Source: Dyella mobilis
Lineage (GTDB): Bacteria > Pseudomonadota > Gammaproteobacteria > Xanthomonadales > Rhodanobacteraceae
DNA length: 64,000 nucleotides
Direction of reading: 5' to 3'
NCBI RefSeq assembly: GCF_016904945.1
Contig: NZ_JADIKF010000038.1
Location: forward strand, 540,241-604,240
In this document: positions 54,821 to 63,242 of the stretch, in pieces
How the letters are laid out: every line of letters begins with the position of its first letter
Numbering within the stretch: the first letter of the stretch is position 1
Position numbers and translations under genes: made by a program
Notes under the pieces: model-generated
What the model was told of the DNA's origin: nothing
Seen by the model: the letters and a program-made list of their open reading frames with translations, nothing else
The model's database searches: none

Positions 54821-56038
54821 GTGAGCAAGAGTTATCAGGTGATCAACGAGCCGGGCGCCGTGCCGATCAAGGCGTGGACCCATGGCGTGCCGCTCGAGGA
54901 CGCCGCGCGCGAACAGCTGATCAATATCGCCAAGCTGCCGTTCATCCATCGCTGGGTGGCGGTCATGCCCGACGTGCATTTGGGGAAGGGTGCGACGGTG
55001 GGTTCGGTCGTGCCGACGGTGGGCGCGATCGTGCCGGCGGCCGTGGGTGTGGACATCGGCTGCGGCATGATCGCCACGCGCACCACGCTGACCGGCGCGG
55101 ACCTCCCGGACAACCTCGCTGGCATCCGCTCGGCGATCGAGCGCGCGGTTCCGCATGGGCGCACCGTCGGCAAACGCGACAAGGGGGCCTGGGATACGCC
55201 GCCTGGTGCGGCGATCGATGGGTGGTCCGCGCTGGAAGAGGATTTTCGCCGCATCACGGCGAAGTATCCCAAGCTGGCGCGTACCAATAACCTGCATCAC
55301 CTGGGAACGCTTGGTACGGGCAATCACTTCGTGGAGGTTTGTCTGGACGAAGAGGATCGCGTGTGGTTCATGCTGCACTCCGGTTCGCGCGGTGTCGGCA
55401 ATGCGATCGGCAACCACTTCATCGAGCTGGCCAAGCAGGACATGCGCCGCTGGATGATCAATCTGCCGGATCAGGACCTTGCGTATCTGCCGGAAGGAAG
55501 CGAGCACTTCGACGACTATGTATTTGCGGTGGAGTGGGCGCAGCGGTTTGCCCGCACCAATCGCGCCATCATGATGCAGCACGTCGTCGATGCCGTGCGG
55601 CGCGTGATCACTAAGCCGTTCGAGGCCTGGGCCGAAGCGGTGAACTGCCATCACAACTACGTGAGCCGCGAGCATCACTACGGCAAGAATGTGCTGGTAA
55701 CCCGTAAGGGCGCGGTAAGCGCGAAGGCCGGCGAGCTGGGCATCATTCCCGGCAGCATGGGAGCGAAGAGCTTTATCGTGCGCGGCCTCGGCAACGAGGA
55801 AAGCTTCCACAGCTGCAGCCACGGTGCGGGGCGCGTGATGAGTCGTACGGAAGCGCGCAAGCGCATCACCCTCGACCAACACAAGCAGGCGACCGCACAC
55901 GTGGAATGCCGCAAGGACGCGGAGGTTATCGACGAATCGCCGGCGGCGTACAAGTCGATTGACGCGGTGATGGCGGCTCAGCAGGATCTGGTCGAGATCG
56001 TTCACACGCTGCGCCAGGTGGTCTGCGTAAAGGGATGA
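54821..56038 (+). CDS. rtcB: RtcB, GTP-dependent RNA ligase
   Basis: The GTG at 54821 has AAGGAGAAGGA upstream and yields 405 residues, as in E. coli RtcB. It joins 3'-phosphate or 2',3'-cyclic phosphate ends to 5'-OH ends with GTP and Mn2+. Metal and catalytic motifs are present: MPDVHLGKGATVGSV, VDIGCGM (metal Cys), LGTGNHFVEV, HSGSRGVGN, CHHNYV, and CSHGAGR, whose His is guanylylated. The protein is complete with no odd residues seen. It follows the three Y-like RNAs, and its likely substrates are tRNAs or other RNAs cut by toxins, possibly including the neighbouring RNAs. Confidence 0.95.
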   Translation: MSKSYQVINEPGAVPIKAWTHGVPLEDAAREQLINIAKLPFIHRWVAVMPDVHLGKGATVGSVVPTVGAIVPAAVGVDIGCGMIATRTTLTGADLPDNLAGIRSAIERAVPHGRTVGKRDKGAWDTPPGAAIDGWSALEEDFRRITAKYPKLARTNNLHHLGTLGTGNHFVEVCLDEEDRVWFMLHSGSRGVGNAIGNHFIELAKQDMRRWMINLPDQDLAYLPEGSEHFDDYVFAVEWAQRFARTNRAIMMQHVVDAVRRVITKPFEAWAEAVNCHHNYVSREHHYGKNVLVTRKGAVSAKAGELGIIPGSMGAKSFIVRGLGNEESFHSCSHGAGRVMSRTEARKRITLDQHKQATAHVECRKDAEVIDESPAAYKSIDAVMAAQQDLVEIVHTLRQVVCVKG

Positions 56039-56091
56039 GGCATGCAGGCGATGGCCTGCATGCCCGTTGGAACAGAGGAAAGGGGAAACAC

Positions 56092-57105
56092 GTGATCGAG
56101 ATCGATGGCGCGCAAGGCGGCGGTCAGCTGCTGCGCACCGCTTTGACATTGAGCATGGTGACGGGGGAGCCCTTCACCATGACGGGCATTCGCGCCGGAC
56201 GCAGTCGTCCGGGGCTGATGCGACAGCACCTGACGGCGGTCGACGCCGCGCGGCAGGTGAGCCATGCGAGTGTCGCCGGAGCCGAGCCTGGTTCGCGGCA
56301 ACTGGTCTTTACGCCGGGTGGTGTGCGTGCGGGAGATTTCCAGTTTGCGATCGGTACGGCCGGTTCGACCACCCTGGTTCTGCAGACGATCCTGCCTGCG
56401 CTGTGCCTTGCGGATGGCCCGTCAACCATCCGCCTGGAAGGCGGTACGCACAACCCGCTGGCGCCGCCCGCGAACTTCCTGACCGATACGTTCGCACCGC
56501 TGCTGGCGAAGATGGGCACAAGTACGGACATTCGCCTGGAGCGTCACGGTTTCTATCCGGCCGGCGGCGGCGTGTTGCAGGTAAAGGTCGTGCCCGTATC
56601 CGCATTGCAGCCGTTGCATCTGGAGGAACGTGGCGCATTGCAGGCGGTATCGGCGCGCGCGCTGATTTCCGGCATTCACGACAGTGTTGCCCAGCGCGAG
56701 TTGAATGTCGTTGCGCGCAGGCTGCAGTTGCCGCCGGACGCGTTGGAATTGCGCGCCATCAGCCAGCCGCTCGGCCCGGGCAACGCATTGAGCGTGCGGG
56801 TGGCTTGCGAACACCTGGTCGAAACATTCACCGCATTCGGCGAACGTGGTGTGAGTGCCGAGCAGGTCGCCGAGCGCGTGTGCGACGAAGCGCAGGCCTA
56901 TCTCAAGGCGGATGTGGCGACGGGGGTGCATTTGGCCGATCAGCTGCTGTTGCCGATGGCGCTGGCCGGGGGCGGATCGTTTACCACGATGGCACCCTCC
57001 GATCATTCCTACAGCAATGCGGCGCTCATCCAGAAATTCGTGGCGGTCGATATCGACTACGAGGAACTGGGAGCAAACCGCTGGCGCTGCGTCATACGGA
57101 AATAG
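56092..57105 (+). CDS. rtcA: RtcA, RNA 3'-terminal phosphate cyclase
   Basis: I chose the GTG at 56092 (VIEIDGAQGGGQLL) because AGGAAAGGGG lies just upstream and the length (337) matches E. coli RtcA; the frame is open from 56035. The enzyme converts RNA 3'-phosphates to 2',3'-cyclic phosphates with ATP. Conserved motifs are GIRAGRSRPGLMRQHL, GTAGSTTLVLQTILPAL, GGTHNPLAPPANF, RHGFYPAGGG and HLADQLLLPMAL, which contains the His that becomes adenylylated. The N-terminal motif reads DGAQGGGQ, whereas E. coli has DGAQGEGGGQ: the two residues Glu-Gly are missing. This may alter activity. It ends 6 bases before the convergent lysR gene. Confidence 0.94.
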   Translation: MIEIDGAQGGGQLLRTALTLSMVTGEPFTMTGIRAGRSRPGLMRQHLTAVDAARQVSHASVAGAEPGSRQLVFTPGGVRAGDFQFAIGTAGSTTLVLQTILPALCLADGPSTIRLEGGTHNPLAPPANFLTDTFAPLLAKMGTSTDIRLERHGFYPAGGGVLQVKVVPVSALQPLHLEERGALQAVSARALISGIHDSVAQRELNVVARRLQLPPDALELRAISQPLGPGNALSVRVACEHLVETFTAFGERGVSAEQVAERVCDEAQAYLKADVATGVHLADQLLLPMALAGGGSFTTMAPSDHSYSNAALIQKFVAVDIDYEELGANRWRCVIRK

Positions 57106-57111
57106 AGTGCT

Positions 57112-57990
57112 TCAGGTGGAGGAGCCCACGCGCTCCTCCACCGCCTTGGGCGAGGCGGCGCGCAGGCCTTCGCGGATGCGCTCCATCACGCCTTTGTCTG
57201 CCTTGGCTGAATGGACGGCGTAGGCGGAATAGGAAAACTCCGGGCTGTCCGGCACCAGTGCGAGGCGGCCGTCTTCCAGATGGCGGCGCACGAAGCCTTT
57301 GCGGAAATAGCCGCTGCCGCCCACGGCGAGGATGTAATCGAGTGCGAGCGGTCCGTAGCTGGTCGACACCACTGGGTTGGGCTGCTCCGGAAAGGCGGCC
57401 TGATAGCTGACGGCGAACGCATCGCCCCAGTCGATGCGCACGTGGTCTTCCGGTTGCAGCGGATGCTTCAGCTGGGTCGAGGTGGTGCTCACCATCACCA
57501 GCTTCTCCTGGAACAGGAGTTCGGCGACGACACCCGGGCGTTGCGGCGCGGCGTAGACGATGGCCACATCCAGCAAGCCGGCCTGCACGCGATCGACCAG
57601 GCGTTCGGCATCGTCGATCTGCGCGTTCACCGCGTACTCGGGACAGGCGTGGCGCATCCACACCATCCATTCGCGCAAAAAGGGATCCCACAAGCTGAGC
57701 TCGGCGCCGATGGTCACGACCATCTGGCGCCCCGGCGGCAACGCCACCGCTTTGCGCGCGCGCTCCCACGCCAGCACCATGGTGGTGGCAAAGCGCAGGA
57801 ACTGCTCGCCGGCGGCGGTCAGCCGTGCGCCGGCCTTGTTGCGCACGAACAGCGGGCGGTCCAGCTGTTCCTCCAGCACGCGGATGCGCGCGCTGACCGC
57901 GGTCTGGGTCAAATTGAGGTTGGCGGCAGCGCTGACGAAGCTGCCGGTCTTGACGATTTCCAGGAAGGTGCGCGCCGCGCTGATGTCCAT
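57112..57990 (-). CDS. LysR-family transcriptional regulator
   Basis: This 292-residue regulator has an N-terminal winged helix-turn-helix (MDISAARTFLEIVKTGSF, LNLTQTAVSARIRVLEEQLD, LFVRNKAGARLTAAGEQF) and a periplasmic-binding-protein-like effector domain (about residues 92-290). Its gene is divergent from the FUSC efflux operon with about 275 bases between the starts, so it most likely controls that operon in response to an aromatic acid or similar inducer, as AaeR does in E. coli. The AT-rich 57991-58045 segment is the likely operator. It converges on rtcA with no terminator visible. Confidence 0.92.
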   Translation of the reverse strand: MDISAARTFLEIVKTGSFVSAAANLNLTQTAVSARIRVLEEQLDRPLFVRNKAGARLTAAGEQFLRFATTMVLAWERARKAVALPPGRQMVVTIGAELSLWDPFLREWMVWMRHACPEYAVNAQIDDAERLVDRVQAGLLDVAIVYAAPQRPGVVAELLFQEKLVMVSTTSTQLKHPLQPEDHVRIDWGDAFAVSYQAAFPEQPNPVVSTSYGPLALDYILAVGGSGYFRKGFVRRHLEDGRLALVPDSPEFSYSAYAVHSAKADKGVMERIREGLRAASPKAVEERVGSST

Positions 57991-58091
57991 CTATCAAAGA
58001 TTTGGTTTTTAATGGCCTGATAATTCTAATATTTTTCTGGATGAGCCGTGAGCCCTCCGCCTGTGCGGGTGAGGTCATGACCGCGGCATCG

Positions 58092-58118
58092 AAGCGGGAT
58101 TCTGCTCGCATCCCGCTT
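58092..58118. promoter_or_regulatory. Inverted repeat in the lysR/efflux intergenic region
   Basis: AAGCGGGAT (58092-58100) and ATCCCGCTT (58110-58118) form a perfect 9-bp inverted repeat with 9 bases between. It lies in the 274-base divergent region between the lysR start and the FUSC start. It could be an operator or a hairpin in the efflux mRNA leader; no further evidence is visible. Confidence 0.4.
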
Positions 58119-58264
58119 TAAGCGCACTTTTATTGTTGGCATCCAGCAATATTTTGATCTGAGCCCGGTGCGGCTTATCGGGCAAAATGCGTGCGCTCCT
58201 GCGGCCCCCTGGCATCCGCCCCCGGCCGTACCGGCACCTACCCGCACCTCGTTCCTTCGCCCAC

Positions 58265-60337
58265 ATGCCTGCTACCGCCCGGACGGCGCCCTCGCCGTGG
58301 TCCCTGTTTCTGCTCGACCCGCAGAAGCTCCTGTTTTCGCTGAGCAGCTTCATTGCCGCGGCGATCACCCTGGGCGTTGCCTTCGAAGCCAGCCTGCCGC
58401 GCCCCTGGTGGGCGTTGCTGACGGTGTATGTCACCGCACAGCCGATGGCCGGTGCGTTCCGGCCCAAGGTGCTGTATCGCCTGGGCGGCATTCTTACCGG
58501 TGCGGCGATGACCATCCTGCTGGTGCCCAACCTGCAGCATGCGCCGGAACTGCTGGTGCTGTGCCTGGCGGCGTGGACCGGCTTCTGCATCTATCTGGCC
58601 GTGCTGGACCGCACGCCGCGCGCGTTCCTGTTCCAGATGGCGGCCTTCAGCTCGGCGGTGATCAGCTTCCCGTACCTGGACGACCCGGCCGACATCTTCA
58701 CCACCACCATCTCACGCGTGGAGGAAATGGCCGTGGCGATTGTCAGCGTGAGCGTGGTGCACGGCATCCTGCAGCCGTGGAGCGCCACGCCGGTGATCCG
58801 CGATCGCGCACACGCTTTTCTTGTCCACGCCGCGCGCTGGACACGCGAAGCGCTGGGCCGTCGCCACACGCGGCTGGAGTACGAGCATCGCCGCATGCTG
58901 GCGGCAGATGTCACCGAGCTGGGCATGATGGCCATCCATCTGCCGTTCGACCAACGCCCGGCCAGCGTCGGTCGCCTGGTGGTGCTGGGTATGCAAAAGC
59001 AGCTGGCCACGATCCTGCCGCTGGCATCGGCGGCGGCCAACCGGCTGGACATGCTCAGCGCGCTGGCACCGCTGGAACCGGCTTTGGCGCAGCTCGTCGA
59101 CGATGTCCGCGCGTGGCTGGCCGAACCGGTCGCCGAGCAATGCGCCAGTGGCGGCGAACTGGCCGCGCGTTGCCGCCGGCACGCGGCGCAGAGTGAGCAG
59201 CCGGCAACGTGGAAAGGTTTGTTGCGCGCCAGCTTGTGCGCGCGCATGGCCGAATTCATCGAGGCGCAGGTGGAAGGATGCCGGCTGGCGCACCAGGTGG
59301 AAAAACCCTCCGCGCCGGTGCAGGTGGATGTTGCCAAAAACCGCCGCGAGAAATCCTTTCCGCTGGCGCGCGATCACGGCCTGGCAATGCTGGCCGGCAT
59401 GGCCACCGCCGCGGCGCTCATCTTGTATTGCACGGTGTGGATCCTGCTCGCCTGGCCCAGCGGCTCGGCTACGGCAGCGTTTGCCGCATTGATCACCTGT
59501 TCTTTTGCCGCGCAGGACGATCCGGCGCCGGTGCTCGGCCGCTATCTGGGCGCGACCTTGTTGACCTTTCCGCTGGCGGCGTTCTATCTGTTTGCGGTGC
59601 TGCCGCGCGTGGACGGCTACGGCATGCTGGTGGTGACATTGGCCCCCGCGTTGCTGGCCATCGGTTACGTGCAGGCGATGCCGGCATGGTCGGCGCGCGC
59701 GCTGCCGATGTTTTCCTGCCTGATCGTTGCGTTGGGTTTTCTCGATCGCTTCATTGCCGACTTCGCCACCTTCATCAATGTCGGCATGGCGCAGGTGGGC
59801 GGCATCATTGCGACCATCGTCATCGCCAAGCTGTTCCGTTCGGTCAATGTGCGTTGGACGGCGGGACGCATGGTGCGCGGCCATTGGTCGGAAATCGGAC
59901 AGATGGCTTCGCTCGCACGTCCGTTCCGGCCTGCGCAGTGGACCGGCAAGGCGGTCGATCGCCTCGGGCAGATCGCTGCGCGCATGGCGGTGGCCGAAGG
60001 CAGCGATACCTTGCATGCGGCCGACGGCCTGGCCGACCTGCGCATTGGCCGCAACGTGATCGCCATCCGGCGCGCCGCGCTGAGGTTGCCCGCACCGATG
60101 TACGAGGCCGTGCGCGAGGTGCTGGAAGGCATCTCCACGTTGTTCCAGGCGCGTGCGCGAAAGGGCGAACTGCTGCCGCCGCCGGCGTCGTTGCTGGCGA
60201 GCATCGACAAAGCCATCGCCGCGGGAAGCCGCGTCATCTTGCCGGAGCCTGCACACGTCGCGCTGCTCGCCCTGGTCGGCATGCGCTGCAACCTGTTTCC
60301 CCACGCGCCGGCGCCGAGGATGGTCAGCGATGTTTGA
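58265..60337 (+). CDS. FUSC/AaeB-family aromatic acid efflux transporter
   Basis: This 690-residue inner-membrane protein has two halves, each with a hydrophobic block (residues about 25-160 and 375-535) and a cytoplasmic helical part. The opening LLDPQKLLFSLSSFIAAAITLGVAF...PWWALLTVYVTAQPMAGA is the FUSC signature, and the second half repeats it (ALILYCTVWILLAWPSGSATAAFAAL). The start is uncertain: the frame extends to an ATG at 58187, but the extra 26 residues (Arg/Pro-rich) are atypical; neither start has a good ribosome-binding site. With the DUF1656, HlyD and NodT genes it forms an AaeXAB-like pump for hydroxylated aromatic acids; the substrate is inferred from family. Confidence 0.9.
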   Translation: MPATARTAPSPWSLFLLDPQKLLFSLSSFIAAAITLGVAFEASLPRPWWALLTVYVTAQPMAGAFRPKVLYRLGGILTGAAMTILLVPNLQHAPELLVLCLAAWTGFCIYLAVLDRTPRAFLFQMAAFSSAVISFPYLDDPADIFTTTISRVEEMAVAIVSVSVVHGILQPWSATPVIRDRAHAFLVHAARWTREALGRRHTRLEYEHRRMLAADVTELGMMAIHLPFDQRPASVGRLVVLGMQKQLATILPLASAAANRLDMLSALAPLEPALAQLVDDVRAWLAEPVAEQCASGGELAARCRRHAAQSEQPATWKGLLRASLCARMAEFIEAQVEGCRLAHQVEKPSAPVQVDVAKNRREKSFPLARDHGLAMLAGMATAAALILYCTVWILLAWPSGSATAAFAALITCSFAAQDDPAPVLGRYLGATLLTFPLAAFYLFAVLPRVDGYGMLVVTLAPALLAIGYVQAMPAWSARALPMFSCLIVALGFLDRFIADFATFINVGMAQVGGIIATIVIAKLFRSVNVRWTAGRMVRGHWSEIGQMASLARPFRPAQWTGKAVDRLGQIAARMAVAEGSDTLHAADGLADLRIGRNVIAIRRAALRLPAPMYEAVREVLEGISTLFQARARKGELLPPPASLLASIDKAIAAGSRVILPEPAHVALLALVGMRCNLFPHAPAPRMVSDV

Positions 60338-60545
60338 AGAACTGCACGTGTTCGGCGTCTATCTGCCTGCCGCGCTGGTCTGGGCCGTACTGGCCGGGAT
60401 CACGGCGCACCTGCTGCGCGGGTTGCTGCAACGTTTTTCGTGGTCTGCCGTGTTCGGCCATCCGGGCGTGCTGGAACTGGCGCTGTTCGCACTGTTGTGG
60501 TGGGGCCTGACCGTGGGCGCCGATACTTTCTTTTACCGTGGATAA
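60330..60545 (+). CDS. DUF1656 small membrane protein (AaeX-like)
   Basis: This 71-residue protein (MFEELHVFGVYLPAALVWAV) has two membrane helices (about residues 10-28 and 45-63) and the family pattern E-x-x-x-x-G-V-Y-x-P near the start and LFALLWWGLTVGADTF near the end. Its ATG overlaps the stop of the FUSC gene by 8 bases and its stop overlaps the HlyD start. Small DUF1656 proteins always accompany FUSC pumps of this type; their role is not known. Confidence 0.9.
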   Translation: MFEELHVFGVYLPAALVWAVLAGITAHLLRGLLQRFSWSAVFGHPGVLELALFALLWWGLTVGADTFFYRG

Positions 60546-61446
60546 TGCCTTGATCAACGCTTGGCTCTTGAAGATCGTACGTCTGCTTTTCACGCTGCTG
60601 GCGATCGCCGCGCTGCTGATCGCGGTGCGCGCGCTGTGGATACGCAACCAGGTTGCGCCGGTGACGCGCGACGGCAAAGTGGTGGCCGACATCGTGCCGG
60701 TGGCGACCGACGTGGCCGGGCTGATCACCGACGTGCGCGTGCACGACAATCAAACCGTGCAGCAAGGCCAGGTGTTGCTGGTGATCGATCCGTCGCGCTA
60801 CGCCATCGCGTTGCAGCAGGCGCAGGCCAATCTCGGCAATCAGCGCGCGGCGCTGGCGGAAGCTGCGCGCGAAGACCGCCGCAACCGCTCGATGTCCAAC
60901 GTCGTGGCGAGCGAAGTGATCGAGCAGGGGCAGACCAAGGTGGAGCAACTGCGCATGGCCGTTGCCCAGGCTTCCGCCGCGCGCGATCTTGCCCAGCTCA
61001 ACCTGGACCGCACCGTGATCAAGGCACCGGTAAGCGGCGAGGTGACCAATGTGACGCTGCAACCGGGCATCTATCTCACTGTCGGCAAGCCGGCGCTGGC
61101 GCTGGTGGATATGCCGTCCTTGCGCGTGGAAGGCTATTTCGAAGAAACCAAGTTGCAGCACATCCACATCGGCGATCGCGCCAGCATTCACCTGATGGGC
61201 GTGCCCGGCGAGATCCGCGGTCACGTCCAAAGCATTGCCGGCGCCATCGAAGATCGCGAGCGCAGCGGCGACATCGCCAAGCTGGCCAACGTCAATCCCG
61301 CGTTCACCTGGGTGCGCCTGGCGCAGCGCATTCCGGTGCGCATCGCGATCGACCACGTGCCCGCGGGCATCCGCCTGGTGCCTGGCCAGACCGCCACCGT
61401 CGACGTGCAATCGGCCGATGCGCCGCGGAGGCTGCTGCCGTGGTAA
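60538..61446 (+). CDS. HlyD/AaeA-family membrane-fusion protein
   Basis: The GTG at 60538 overlaps the DUF1656 stop by 8 bases. The 302-residue adaptor has an N-terminal anchor (LLFTLLAIAALLIAVRALWI), a biotinyl-lipoyl domain in two halves (VATDVAGLITDVRVHDNQTVQQGQ and IKAPVSGEVTNVTLQPGIYL) around a short alpha-hairpin, and a beta-barrel (RVEGYFEETKLQHIHIGDRA). The short length and RLAQRIPVRIAID pattern are those of AaeA/EmrA-type adaptors. It connects the FUSC pump to the outer-membrane factor encoded next. Confidence 0.92.
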   Translation: MDNALINAWLLKIVRLLFTLLAIAALLIAVRALWIRNQVAPVTRDGKVVADIVPVATDVAGLITDVRVHDNQTVQQGQVLLVIDPSRYAIALQQAQANLGNQRAALAEAAREDRRNRSMSNVVASEVIEQGQTKVEQLRMAVAQASAARDLAQLNLDRTVIKAPVSGEVTNVTLQPGIYLTVGKPALALVDMPSLRVEGYFEETKLQHIHIGDRASIHLMGVPGEIRGHVQSIAGAIEDRERSGDIAKLANVNPAFTWVRLAQRIPVRIAIDHVPAGIRLVPGQTATVDVQSADAPRRLLPW

Positions 61447-62852
61447 CGCTTCGTTCAACGCTTGCGACGCTGGCATGCGTCGCGGTTGCCGGTTGTGCGA
61501 CGGTGGGGCCGGATTATCGCGTCCCGGCCAAGGCCGTGGTGAACGCATCGTCGGCACAGGGCGGTTTCGTTTCCGCATCCGCAGCGACCAGCGCCGCGCC
61601 GCTGCCGGATCACTGGTGGAAGCTCTACGACGATCCCGTGCTCGATCGTCTGATCGAGCAATCACTCGCCGCCAACACGCAGCTGCGTTTTGCCGAAGCC
61701 AATCTGCAGCACAGCGATGGCTTGCTGGCCGCTGCGCAGGCGCAGCGCTTCTCAGCCACGGTGGATGCGGCCACGGCGTGGAATCATCCTTCCGAAGAAG
61801 CCGTGCTCAAGCGCGTGGGCGTTACGCCCTATCAGAATTACAACGGCGGCATTGCCGTCAGCTACGACCTGGATCTGTTCGGCGCGATTCGCCGTGGTGT
61901 GGAAGCCGCCGGTGCGGACAACGAAGCGGCTGCGGCGGCGCGCGACCTGGTGCGCGTCAACGTGGCGGCGCAAACCGTGCAGGCGTATGCCGACATCTGC
62001 AATGCCGGGCATGAAATCACGCTCATGCAGAAGCGCATCGCGATCGAGCAGGACAATGCGCGCATGACGCAGGAGCTGGTATCGCACGGGCGCGCCTCGC
62101 CGCTGGATTTCACCCGGCAGCGCAACGCGGTAGCCACCACCCAGGCGCAATTGCCGCAACTGCAAGCGGTACAGCGCAATGCGGCGTTTCGTCTGGCTAC
62201 GCTGGCCGGCCGGCCGCCGGCGGATTTCGATCGCGCCTTGCTCACCTGCAACGAGCCCCTGCACGTCGATCGGCCGCTGCCCGTCGGCAACGGGCAGGCC
62301 ATGCTCAAGCGGCGCCCCGATGTGCGCGCGGCAGAGCGGCATCTGGCCGCCGCGACCGCTCGCATCGGCGTAGCCACCGCCGCGCTTTATCCGGATATCC
62401 GCTTCGGCGTCTCGGTGGGCTCGACCGGCAAGGCGGTGGATGCCCTGACCGGCTACACCAATCGCTACGCCATCGGTCCTTCGATCAGCTGGAACCTCAA
62501 TCGCAATGCGGTGCGCGCACGCATCGAGCAGGCCAACGCGCAAAGCCAGGCCAGCCTCGCGGCTTTTGACGGCACCGTGTTGAATGCCTTGCGTGAAGTG
62601 GAAACCTCGCTGGACAACTACACGGCCGATCTCGACCGCCAGGATCAGCTGCAGGCAGCGCGCGACAGCGCTGCCAGCCGCGCAGCGCAAATGGAAGAAC
62701 TGCAAAAGGGCGGCAGAGTCGACAGCCTCACCCTGCTGGCGGCGGAACGCGATCGCTGGACGGCCGAACAGGCGCTTGCGGCTAACGAGGCGGCGCTCAA
62801 CCGCGATCAGATCGGGGTTTTTCTGGCCTTGGGCGGCGGCTGGCAGCGCTAG
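61440..62852 (+). CDS. NodT-family outer-membrane efflux lipoprotein
   Basis: The GTG at 61440 overlaps the adaptor stop by 7 bases and gives 470 residues. The lipobox VAVAGCATVGPDY places the acylated Cys at about residue 19. WWKLYDDPVLDRLIEQSL, a first outer-membrane-factor repeat, RRPDVRAAERHLAAATARIGVA opening the second repeat, and GRVDSLTLLAAERD are all typical. It completes the FUSC efflux operon. Its TAG stop is part of the inverted repeat of the element that follows. Confidence 0.93.
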   Translation: MVTLRSTLATLACVAVAGCATVGPDYRVPAKAVVNASSAQGGFVSASAATSAAPLPDHWWKLYDDPVLDRLIEQSLAANTQLRFAEANLQHSDGLLAAAQAQRFSATVDAATAWNHPSEEAVLKRVGVTPYQNYNGGIAVSYDLDLFGAIRRGVEAAGADNEAAAAARDLVRVNVAAQTVQAYADICNAGHEITLMQKRIAIEQDNARMTQELVSHGRASPLDFTRQRNAVATTQAQLPQLQAVQRNAAFRLATLAGRPPADFDRALLTCNEPLHVDRPLPVGNGQAMLKRRPDVRAAERHLAAATARIGVATAALYPDIRFGVSVGSTGKAVDALTGYTNRYAIGPSISWNLNRNAVRARIEQANAQSQASLAAFDGTVLNALREVETSLDNYTADLDRQDQLQAARDSAASRAAQMEELQKGGRVDSLTLLAAERDRWTAEQALAANEAALNRDQIGVFLALGGGWQR

Positions 62853-63117
62853 GGCCTGTTAGCACTATTTTCGTGGCCCGCGCCGGGAGCTGTTTGCGCG
62901 CTAGCCAAGGAAGAGTGAGGGAGTCGTCCGTACACGACCGAGCGATGACGCGGGATGGCGGGCAAACAGACCCGGCCCGTAGGGTTGCCGTTGAGTGGCC
63001 GCCATGCGGCAGCACGCGGCACCGGCTTGGCAGCCAGCCAAGTCAGTGCCACGCACTACCACCTGACGACCACTCAACGACAACGCGGGCTACGAAAATA
63101 GTGCTAACAGGCCCTAG
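62849..63117. repeat. 269-bp MITE-like element with 34-bp inverted ends
   Basis: Left arm 62849-62882 (CTAGGGCCTGTTAGCACTAT...) and right arm 63084-63117 are inverted copies with a single mismatch. A second, inner inverted pair (GTTGCCGTTGAGTGG around 62984-62998 and CCACTCAACGACAAC around 63070-63084) differs at one base. There is no protein-like frame inside. The left arm begins on the last bases of the NodT-type gene and includes its stop codon. The outer CTAG at each end could be a target duplication or part of the ends. Confidence 0.85.
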
Positions 63118-63242
63118 TGTTGCGACTAGGCCGATAGGCACTCCCTCTTCGCGCCGATTTCCGACATAACCAGGATCGGCCCCGCCACTGCCATGGCGCG
63201 GGAGGGCGCGATCGGCGCCGATGACGAACCGGGGAGGTCGGC

